Source: Micromonospora profundi
GTDB lineage: Bacteria > Actinomycetota > Actinomycetes > Mycobacteriales > Micromonosporaceae
Assembly (NCBI RefSeq): GCF_011927785.1
Contig: NZ_JAATJK010000001.1
Coordinates: 2,914,001 to 2,978,000 of the forward strand
Direction of reading: 5' to 3'
DNA: 64,000 bases
The translations under genes and the position numbers were made by a program. Numbering within the stretch: the stretch's first letter is position 1; every line of letters starts with the position of its first letter. A model generated the notes under the pieces. That model did no database searches. It saw only the letters and a list, made by a program, of their open reading frames with translations, and was not told where the DNA came from. This document shows positions 27,706 through 34,423 of this stretch, in pieces.

Positions 27706-29817
27706 CTACACGAGGAGATGCCTGCGGATCAGCCGCTGCTCGATGAAGGTCCGCCAGACCCGGTCGGCGACCGCCGGTTCGACGATCCACAGCCGACGCT
27801 GCGCCTCGGCGAGCGTGAGCGGTGCGGTGAACAGGTCCAGGAACAGCCGGCTGCTGCGGTTAAGGGCGTACACCTGGCCGTCGGCCCGGCGGAACAGGTG
27901 CCGGTCCGCCGGCAGGTCGCCGGGGACGCCGTCCTGCTCGTCGGACCGGATCCGCCGGTACGCCTCGCGGACCTGGTCGTCGTCGTGGTCGACGAAGGTG
28001 CCGTTGGCGAGGAACTCGGTCTCGTCGTCACCGTCGTGCCGGACCCGGTCGTTGGCGAGCACGCCGCGCACCGCTGTGCCGTAGCGGTCGTGGTAGAAGA
28101 ACGTGTGCGGGGTGTCGGTGCTGCCCAGCCACGGCCGGTGGTAGTGCCCGGGGTTGAGGCCCGCCTTGGCCTTGGCGACGTCGTCCTGCGCCGCCTCGGT
28201 CACCGGCTCGTCGTACTGGAGGATCCGGACGATGTCCGAGCCCTCCACCGGCCGCACGTTCGTGATGCCGAACCGCTCCGGTTCCTTCGCGACGATGGCA
28301 CCGGGGGTCAGCATGAAGTCACCGAGGCCGCCGAGGGTCCACAGGTCCGGGTTGTCGCGCAGGAACGTGATGCTGTCCAGCGCCTCTTCGCGGGTCTCGG
28401 TGGGAAAGCCGGTGAAGCCCATCATCTGCACACCGATGTTGGCCTTTGTCATCGCGGTCATGGTGCGCCGTACCTGCTCCGGCTTGGTGCCCTTGTCGAT
28501 CAGGTCGAGGATGCGCTGGTTGCCGGACTCGAAACCGACCGAGATGGCCACGCAACCGCTGCGCCGCAGCAGCTCGCAGCGCTCCTCCGACCAGTACTTC
28601 TCCAGCCGGATCTCCGCGCCCCAGCGGAAGTCCAGCCCCCGCTCGACGGCCTGCTCGGCGAAGCGCAGGATGGTCGCGGGAGCGAGCACGTCCACCGAGA
28701 AGTAGATGAACTTGGCGAACTTCGACAGCTCGGTGACGTCGGCGATCATCGTCTCGACGGTGTCCTGCCGCCACGGGCTGGTGGGGCCGTCGGTGTTCAG
28801 GCCGTAGTCGCAGAACGTGCACTTGTTCCAGTAGCAGCCCCGGGTCGGCGAGTAGTAGACGAACCGCTCCGGGCTGAGGTAGAGGTCCCAGGGCAGGCCG
28901 GAGAAGTCCGGGACCGGCACCTGCGCCAGGCGCTCGTAGCGCAGGGGCAGCTGGCGCTGTCGGCCGTACTTCGGGTGCAGGCGGACGTTGGGGTGCCCGG
29001 CCGGCAGGGTTCCGGCCGCCACGGCGTCCAGCACCTCCGTGTACGCGCTCTCCCCCTCCCCGACCACTATCGCGTCGAAGTCGGCAAGCACCTGGAAGAC
29101 GTACTCGGGTTTGCTTGCGCATTTCCAGACGTCGGAGATCTCCGTGCCGCCCGCGACGAGGAAGACGTCCGGGCAGGCCGCCCGCACGAGTCGGGCGATC
29201 CACAGCGCGAACGGAAGCTGCCACTGATAGGTGGCGCTGATGCCGATCACCTGGTTTCCCCCGGCGGCGAGCCTGGGGATCAGCACGTCCTCGTAGTACG
29301 GCTGGAAGGGCCTGTTGAGGCGGGCGAGCAGCGCCTCGTCGGTAAGCGCGGCCACCGAGCCGATGGACATCATCGGCGGTGGTTGCAGCCTGAAGCCGGC
29401 GCGGAACTGCCCCGGGAACCCGACGGCGCCGAGCGCGTCCATCCAGGAGATCACGCCCTCGACGGCGTCCTGGTAGTGCCCGTAGTCGTAGAACAGGGTC
29501 GGATCCTGGAGCACCCCGATCGACCGGCGCAGCCGCTCCGGGTCGGGGTCGGGCAGGCCGAGCTGGTTCGCCCGGGCCATCAGCGCGTCCGGGCCGCTGA
29601 GGTCGTCGGTCGACAGGCGGGACAGTTCCCGCCGCAGCCACTCGTACGCCGAAGGGGTGTAGGAGTGGTGGAACGCCTCGATGTTGGCGTCGATGATCTC
29701 CGCGGGTCGGTGTCCCTGTGCCCGGGCGTACGAGTCGAGATAGTTCAGGGAGTGGTATCCCGAGGTGGGATCGGTAAGCGGGGGGTAGATCAGTGCCGCC
29801 TTCACCGTGCCGCTCAT
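27706..29817 (-). CDS. Cobalamin-domain radical SAM RiPP maturation enzyme
   Basis: This 703-residue protein has a B12-binding-like N-terminal region (up to about 270, with VFLVAGGTEISD). A radical SAM core follows (about 318-540), whose cluster cysteines Cys328, Cys333 and Cys336 (RGCYWNKCTFC) are spaced CX4CX2C instead of the usual CX3CX2C. The C-terminal 150 residues may bind leader peptide. Family relatives beside NHLP precursors perform C-methylation, epimerisation or related radical chemistry. GAGGAGG precedes the ATG at 29817. It is the last gene of the operon with precursors, YcaO and TfuA. The precise reaction cannot be assigned. Confidence 0.82.
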   Translation of the reverse strand: MSGTVKAALIYPPLTDPTSGYHSLNYLDSYARAQGHRPAEIIDANIEAFHHSYTPSAYEWLRRELSRLSTDDLSGPDALMARANQLGLPDPDPERLRRSIGVLQDPTLFYDYGHYQDAVEGVISWMDALGAVGFPGQFRAGFRLQPPPMMSIGSVAALTDEALLARLNRPFQPYYEDVLIPRLAAGGNQVIGISATYQWQLPFALWIARLVRAACPDVFLVAGGTEISDVWKCASKPEYVFQVLADFDAIVVGEGESAYTEVLDAVAAGTLPAGHPNVRLHPKYGRQRQLPLRYERLAQVPVPDFSGLPWDLYLSPERFVYYSPTRGCYWNKCTFCDYGLNTDGPTSPWRQDTVETMIADVTELSKFAKFIYFSVDVLAPATILRFAEQAVERGLDFRWGAEIRLEKYWSEERCELLRRSGCVAISVGFESGNQRILDLIDKGTKPEQVRRTMTAMTKANIGVQMMGFTGFPTETREEALDSITFLRDNPDLWTLGGLGDFMLTPGAIVAKEPERFGITNVRPVEGSDIVRILQYDEPVTEAAQDDVAKAKAGLNPGHYHRPWLGSTDTPHTFFYHDRYGTAVRGVLANDRVRHDGDDETEFLANGTFVDHDDDQVREAYRRIRSDEQDGVPGDLPADRHLFRRADGQVYALNRSSRLFLDLFTAPLTLAEAQRRLWIVEPAVADRVWRTFIEQRLIRRHLLV

Positions 29818-29827
29818 CGACGCCTCC

Positions 29828-31225
29828 TCAGCTGACCCTGGCCGCGGAACCGGCAAGGTTTTCCTCCTGCGCGCGCTGCGCCACCGCCGGCAGCCGCGGG
29901 GCGCCGAAGGCCTTGACGTACGCCACGAACGGTTCGGCGGCGTACCGGAACGCCGACAGGTCGACGAAGCCCCGGTCCCACGCCGCCGCTTCCAGCCCGT
30001 CCGTGTCGCAGCCCCACAGGCTGGCGAAACACGCGTCGATGACCTCGGTGCGGAAGTGCAGCCGGGCACCCGGACGGCGGTGTCCCGTCGTACGCGGAAC
30101 GACTGTCTCGTTCAGCGACGCGGCGGTCGCGGCGACGTGCCGTGCCGCCGCGAGCAGCGCCGGGGTACGCAGCGGCGCCGCGACCATCCACAGTGCCAGG
30201 CTGCGGTACGGCGTGGTGCCGAACGCCCGCACCAGCATCCGCAGCACCGCCTCGCGATCGTCGAGACCCCGCTCCCGGTCGGTGAGCCAGTCCCAGCCGT
30301 GGGAGGCCGCTGCGGTCAGCCCTCGCTGGCGGGCCACCTCGTGGGCGCGCTCCTCGGCTGTCGGCTCGGCGATGTCGACGTCGGCCAGGCCGGCCAGCAC
30401 GCTGCGTCGATGCCAGGTCGGCGTCTCGGGGTGCAGCAGCATCAGCGCCGCCGCGGCTTCCCGGTCGCTTACCCACTGCCCGCCGACCGACGCCCCGGCG
30501 AACCGTGATCGCCAGCTGTCCATGAAGCGGGTGTGCAGGTTGTCGATCGGCTGGTCGCCGTCGTGCGCCGGGCACAGCTCGGGCGCGTTGTCCGCCGCCA
30601 TCGACAGCAGCAGTCGCGCGTCGGCGCCCTTGGCGTCGGAGGGGTCGCGCCGGTGCCAGGTCAGGAAACGGTCCACCACTGGCGCCGCCTCGGGTGGCGC
30701 GGTGCGCTCCAGCGCGCGGTACGACCGCCGCCGGAAGGGCAATTCCCGGCCGAGGTCCAGCAGCAGCGCGGCTTCGGCGTCGCTGAGCACCCCGTCGGCG
30801 ACAGCGCGGCGCAGCGCCACCCGGATGTTGACAAGCGGCTCGCTCAACGTGCGGTGGCCCTCCTCGGCGGGGCCGTGCACCACTGCCACCTCGTCGTCGC
30901 CGGTGACAACGCCGTCGCGGTAGAGCTGGAACACCTCGCCCACGCCGCGCATCCCGAACGGCCACAGCTCGGCGGCGCGCAGCGCGCCCATGCTGGCCGC
31001 GCCGGCCACTGTCACCCCACTGTCGAGCAGGTCGAGGATCTCCCGGTGGCGTACCGGCGGGTGTTGCAGGAAGAACCCGTCGACGACGAGGACACGGTCG
31101 CCCGGGCCGACGTCCAGGCGGAGCAGGTCGCCGTGCGCGACAGGTGGCAGCACCACGGCGTCGGGCAACAGCCGGGCGACCTCGTCCGCCGGCAGGCTCG
31201 GGCCGATGAAGACGACGTCAGTCAC
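29828..31225 (-). CDS. tfuA: TfuA-family protein, partner of YcaO thioamidation
   Basis: This 465-residue protein begins with the TfuA signature: FIGPSLP, then GVTVAGAASMGALRAAEL with a Gly-rich core, and FGMRGVGEVFQLYRDG (residues about 6-120). TfuA proteins partner YcaO enzymes to install backbone thioamides, as in thioviridamide-type RiPPs and McrA modification, probably by delivering sulfur. The roughly 300-residue C-terminal extension is longer than in minimal TfuA proteins and has no recognised domain. Its GTG start overlaps the YcaO stop by 8 bp, implying coupled translation. It is the strongest sign that this cluster makes thioamides. Confidence 0.8.
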   Translation of the reverse strand: MTDVVFIGPSLPADEVARLLPDAVVLPPVAHGDLLRLDVGPGDRVLVVDGFFLQHPPVRHREILDLLDSGVTVAGAASMGALRAAELWPFGMRGVGEVFQLYRDGVVTGDDEVAVVHGPAEEGHRTLSEPLVNIRVALRRAVADGVLSDAEAALLLDLGRELPFRRRSYRALERTAPPEAAPVVDRFLTWHRRDPSDAKGADARLLLSMAADNAPELCPAHDGDQPIDNLHTRFMDSWRSRFAGASVGGQWVSDREAAAALMLLHPETPTWHRRSVLAGLADVDIAEPTAEERAHEVARQRGLTAAASHGWDWLTDRERGLDDREAVLRMLVRAFGTTPYRSLALWMVAAPLRTPALLAAARHVAATAASLNETVVPRTTGHRRPGARLHFRTEVIDACFASLWGCDTDGLEAAAWDRGFVDLSAFRYAAEPFVAYVKAFGAPRLPAVAQRAQEENLAGSAARVS

Positions 31226-32384
31226 GGGGCACTCCTGGTCGGGTACTCAGGGCCCGCTCGTCGAACATCCGCAGGCCGGGGGCGAACACCTTGCTCACCG
31301 GAATGCCGATCTCGTCGTGCGTCAGGTCGACGCTGAACGGTTCGACGCCGGTGATCCGCTGCACCCGCGCCGCCAGCTCGCGCAGCACCTGGGTCACGTC
31401 GCCGGCCGGCGGGGGGTCCCGGCGGACCGGCCGGACGGGCCGGTCGACGGTGGGCGGCGGCACCGGGGGTGCGCCGACGTCGTGGTACGCGGTGGCGTCG
31501 ATGTCGTCCCGGGCGCCGGAGACCATTACCAGCCGCGACTGGGCAGCCTCCGACATGGCCCGGCCGACGGCGATCTCCGGGTCCAGGTGGCAGCCGAAGC
31601 CACCGAATGTGACAGGCAGGTCCGGCGACCAGATCGAGGCGGCGTAGCAGGGCACGCCGACGGCGTTCGTGATGTCGCAGACCTCCACCCAGCAGCCGGC
31701 CCGCACCAGCGCGTCGTGCACGGTGCGGGTCATCGCGTTCGTGGCGGTGCCCGGGTCGGCGTAGGTGCGCTCGTCCAGCGGCGAGGTGCAGTACGGGGCG
31801 ATGCAGTCCCGTTCGACGACCTCCAGCAGGGCGTGCAGGCTGGCCTCGGCGAAGGTGTTGCCGGTGGCAAGTCCGTTGCTGCTGGGGGTGAACAGGGCGC
31901 GGTCCCAGCCACGCCGGATGGTGAAGTCGAGTTCGATTGTGGCGCGGGGCACCAGGCACCGCGCGCCGGTCAGCAGGCCACGGCCGGCCACCCAGTCGAG
32001 TTCGACGGCGGAGGTCAGGGGCGACCGTTCCGCCAGGTGCAGCCACCGGATGTCGTACGGCAGGTCGAGCGCCTCGGCCGGGGACCGGACGACGGTCCCC
32101 GGCCGGAGGTTCTCGGCATGCCAGGACTCGATGCTCTCCATCACCGCGCTGACCCGGGACTGCGTCGCCGTGGCACCGGTGCCGACGCTCACCGCCATTG
32201 TGGCTCCGACCGGCCGGTAGGCGACGTGCACCGGTAGGCCGATCTCGTCGAGCCGGGTGATGTCGGCGACCCGGGTGATCCGGAACCGGTCGAGCATGCC
32301 ACCGACCCGTTCCCAGGTCTGCTCCACGGTGGCCGTCCGGTAGGTGCCGGATCGGAACGCGATGGTCTCGGTCATGTCAGTCAT
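31218..32384 (-). CDS. YcaO-domain protein (TfuA-associated thioamidation type)
   Basis: This 388-residue protein is a stand-alone YcaO enzyme without an E1-like domain. ATP-binding acidic motifs are visible in SRVSAVMESIESWHAE and EASLHALLEVVERD, the second being the ExxExxERD-type helix. YcaO enzymes phosphorylate backbone amides; TfuA-linked ones use sulfide to form thioamides, while azoline-forming types usually need an E1-like partner. The ATG at 32384 follows GGGAG. The gene lies 27 bp after precursor 1 and overlaps tfuA. An azoline-forming role without TfuA chemistry is the alternative. Confidence 0.83.
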   Translation of the reverse strand: MTDMTETIAFRSGTYRTATVEQTWERVGGMLDRFRITRVADITRLDEIGLPVHVAYRPVGATMAVSVGTGATATQSRVSAVMESIESWHAENLRPGTVVRSPAEALDLPYDIRWLHLAERSPLTSAVELDWVAGRGLLTGARCLVPRATIELDFTIRRGWDRALFTPSSNGLATGNTFAEASLHALLEVVERDCIAPYCTSPLDERTYADPGTATNAMTRTVHDALVRAGCWVEVCDITNAVGVPCYAASIWSPDLPVTFGGFGCHLDPEIAVGRAMSEAAQSRLVMVSGARDDIDATAYHDVGAPPVPPPTVDRPVRPVRRDPPPAGDVTQVLRELAARVQRITGVEPFSVDLTHDEIGIPVSKVFAPGLRMFDERALSTRPGVPRD

Positions 32385-32411
32385 CGAGGCTCCCGGTGGG
32401 GGGTGGGAACG

Positions 32412-32786
32412 TCAGAGGATGAGGACGGCGATGATATTGACGTTGTTGTCGGCGACCGGGGCGACGCCACCGGCGACCGACTCCAGCTCGGCCTCGGTCA
32501 GCTCGTTGAGGTCGACAAGCGGCACCTCGGGTACGTGCAGCACGTGCCGGCCGGGCGTGCCGGCCCAGTCCTCGACGATCTGCTCCTTGGTGTAGAGCGT
32601 GGCGGGCTGGGCGCGGTCGACCTCGACAGTGGCGCCGGCGGCCACCGGCAGGCCTGCGGCGGTCGCGTAGCCGGTCGGGTCGGCGAGGAGGCGTTGCAGT
32701 TCCTCGTCGCTGCGCCACACCGCGGTGACGAGTTCCGAGTACTTGGTCACGAACCTCGCGCCATATTCCTGGTCGTCGTTGCTCAT
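32412..32786 (-). CDS. NHLP-leader RiPP precursor 1, heteroatom-free core
   Basis: This 124-residue precursor has a nitrile-hydratase-alpha-like leader (about 1-90; AVWRSDEELQRLLADP...AGLPV region). A short linker then ends in ELTEAELESVAGG, the double-Gly-type site for C39 peptidases. The expected core is VAPVADNNVNIIAVLIL (residues 108-124), with no Cys, Ser or Thr. Azole or lanthionine chemistry is therefore impossible in the core, whereas backbone thioamides, epimerisation or C-methylation are possible. GAGGAAGG precedes the ATG. A possible internal promoter lies just upstream. The Asn-rich and Ile/Val/Leu-rich core recalls proteusins. Confidence 0.88.
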   Translation of the reverse strand: MSNDDQEYGARFVTKYSELVTAVWRSDEELQRLLADPTGYATAAGLPVAAGATVEVDRAQPATLYTKEQIVEDWAGTPGRHVLHVPEVPLVDLNELTEAELESVAGGVAPVADNNVNIIAVLIL

Positions 32787-32844
32787 CGTTCGGTCCTTCC
32801 TCGGGGGATCGCTGTGGGACGGTCGGTTAATTGCCGTGGTGAGA

Positions 32845-32874
32845 ACGCTAGAAAGATCGAGCTTCGGCAATCAA
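32845..32874 (-). promoter_or_regulatory. Possible promoter ahead of precursor 1
   Basis: Minus strand TTGATT (32874-32869) and TAGCGT (32850-32845) are separated by 18 bp, in the 150-bp gap between the two precursor genes. It could allow precursor 1, YcaO, TfuA and radical SAM to be transcribed separately from precursor 2. Confidence 0.4.
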
Positions 32875-32936
32875 GGATTTGCATCTGACTGCCATCAGAA
32901 TCTGCCGCGCCGGGCCGCAGGCGGCAGACATCGGTG

Positions 32937-33299
32937 TCAGGTGCAGCAGCACGGGCAGCAGCAGGCGCAGCTGGGGTCCAGGCCCGCCACGACGCTGTCC
33001 AACTCGTCCTCGGCCAGCTCCGACTGGGCCACCGGCAACAGCGACGGCACGAAGAGCACGAAGGTGCCGGTGGCGCCCGCGCGTTCCCACGACTCGACCT
33101 GCACCTCCAGGTCAGGGTCGGTGTCGGCGACGTCCCGGACCACCCGCACCTGCACGTCGTCGGGGAGTTGGAGTCCGTAGCTGGCGAGGAACGCCCGGGG
33201 GTCCCGGTCGAGCGCCTGCTCCTTGACGGGGTCGGCCCAGACGTCGGCGACGAGCCGGCTGTACGCGGCCACGAAGACCGCCCGATCCACAGGTGTCAT
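32937..33299 (-). CDS. NHLP-leader RiPP precursor 2, seven-cysteine core
   Basis: This 120-residue precursor has an NHLP leader (ADVWADPVKEQALDRDP then AFLASYGLQLPDDV, matching the nitrile-hydratase-like pattern). Its acidic ELAEDELDSVVAG site resembles that of precursor 1. The likely core is LDPSCACCCPCCCT (residues 107-120), with Cys at 111, 113-115 and 117-119. Such a tail is a typical azole substrate, so the E1/YcaO fusion and SagB dehydrogenase elsewhere in the cluster probably turn several Cys into thiazoles. GAAGGGAG precedes the ATG. It is the first gene after the main promoter. Confidence 0.9.
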   Translation of the reverse strand: MTPVDRAVFVAAYSRLVADVWADPVKEQALDRDPRAFLASYGLQLPDDVQVRVVRDVADTDPDLEVQVESWERAGATGTFVLFVPSLLPVAQSELAEDELDSVVAGLDPSCACCCPCCCT

Positions 33300-33517
33300 G
33301 CCCTGCTCCCTTCGATGGTCGGCCGCCGGCGGCGACTTTCAAAGCGGCGGCGACAGGCAGCGCGGGAGGTTCCGGGCCGCCGATTTCGCTTCATCGTGGG
33401 CCACCTGTCGATCCGGCCCACCCAACGAGTGGGAATTTCATCGAATGTGGCCGCGAAACTGTCGCGCTGCGGCGAAAGCCGGGTAATTGGGAATCAGCGA
33501 CGTACGGCGGATCGAGG

Positions 33518-33546
33518 ATTCTAATGACTCACGTCACCATCGACAA
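33518..33546 (-). promoter_or_regulatory. Strong sigma-70-like promoter of the precursor operon
   Basis: Minus strand TTGTCG (33546-33541), 17 bp, then TAGAAT (33523-33518). It reads towards precursor 2 with a leader of about 210 nt, and backs onto the divergent MerR gene. Bases around 33400-33560 are more AT-rich than their surroundings. Confidence 0.65.
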
Positions 33547-33669
33547 GTAGTAATTCCTCGACTGTCACCCACCCGGTTCTCGCACATACGCTGCGATCGT
33601 CGACCCGCTCACCGCAACGGCGGTTCGACGAGGTGGATGTTCCGTCACCGAGTGCTCCCGGAGGCGACC

Positions 33670-34416
33670 GTGACCATCGACGAGGTGACGACGACGCCCG
33701 GCGGCCCGGCCGGGTACAGCGTGGAGGAACTCGCCCGCAAGGTCGGGATGTCGGCGCGCAACATCCGCGCGCACCAGGCGCGGCGGTTGCTGCCGCCGCC
33801 GGTACGGCACGGCCGGGCCGCGCTCTACGACGACTCGCACGTCCGCCGGCTGGACGCGATCCTCGCCCTGCAACGGCAGGGCTTCAACCTGGTCTCCATC
33901 GAGGCGATGCTCGGGGTCCGGCCCAGCGACGAGGCGCCCGACGGGCTGACCGCGATGCTGCAACGCCTGACCGCCGACCGTCCCGCGTTGGCCCACGCGC
34001 TGACCCGGCACGGCGTGATCGGACGCACCACCGACGGCACGGTCCGCACCGTACGGCCACGCCCGCTGCGCGCCGCCCTGGACCTGCACCGGGTACGGGT
34101 GGGCACGGTGCCGGCGTTGCAGACCCTCAGCGAGGTGCTGGACAGCCTCCGGCCGGTGGCCGACGAGCTGGTCGCCGCCGTCACCGCGCGGCTGCTGGCC
34201 CTGGCGCCGGAGCTCGTACGCAGCGGCGCCCGGTCGTCCTGGGCCGACCTCGACAGGGAAACCCTGCTGCTGACGCAGGGCGTGGTCAGCGTGCTCGCCG
34301 AGGCGTTCCGGCTCGCCGTGGAGAACCAGGCGGAGGCGCACGTCGCGGAGCTGCTGGAGAACCACCTCGACGCGGACGTGTGCCTGGAGGACGGCTCGGT
34401 CATCGACAACGGCTGA
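33670..34416 (+). CDS. MerR-family regulator within the RiPP cluster
   Basis: This roughly 248-residue protein has an N-terminal MerR winged helix (about 15-85; SVEELARKVGMSARNIRAHQARRLLPPP). The long C-terminal helical domain (about 100-245) has no metal-binding Cys. I prefer the GTG at 33670, with GGAGG five bases upstream, over an ATG at 33637. It faces away from the precursor operon and its main promoter, making it the best candidate for direct control of precursor expression. It is convergent with the second ABC transporter gene (stops 7 bp apart), dividing the two minus-strand halves of the cluster. Confidence 0.8.
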   Translation: MTIDEVTTTPGGPAGYSVEELARKVGMSARNIRAHQARRLLPPPVRHGRAALYDDSHVRRLDAILALQRQGFNLVSIEAMLGVRPSDEAPDGLTAMLQRLTADRPALAHALTRHGVIGRTTDGTVRTVRPRPLRAALDLHRVRVGTVPALQTLSEVLDSLRPVADELVAAVTARLLALAPELVRSGARSSWADLDRETLLLTQGVVSVLAEAFRLAVENQAEAHVAELLENHLDADVCLEDGSVIDNG

Positions 34417-34423
34417 CCGTCAG

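Noticed and set aside
27718..29835. A 705-codon open frame opposite the radical SAM gene
   Set aside because: No family motif is present and composition is Val/Glu/Arg-rich as expected of a codon shadow; the minus-strand frame carries the complete radical SAM motifs.
33487..33669. N-terminally extended version of the MerR regulator
   Set aside because: The extra residues lack MerR similarity, overlap the precursor promoter, and the GTG at 33670 has the better ribosome site.
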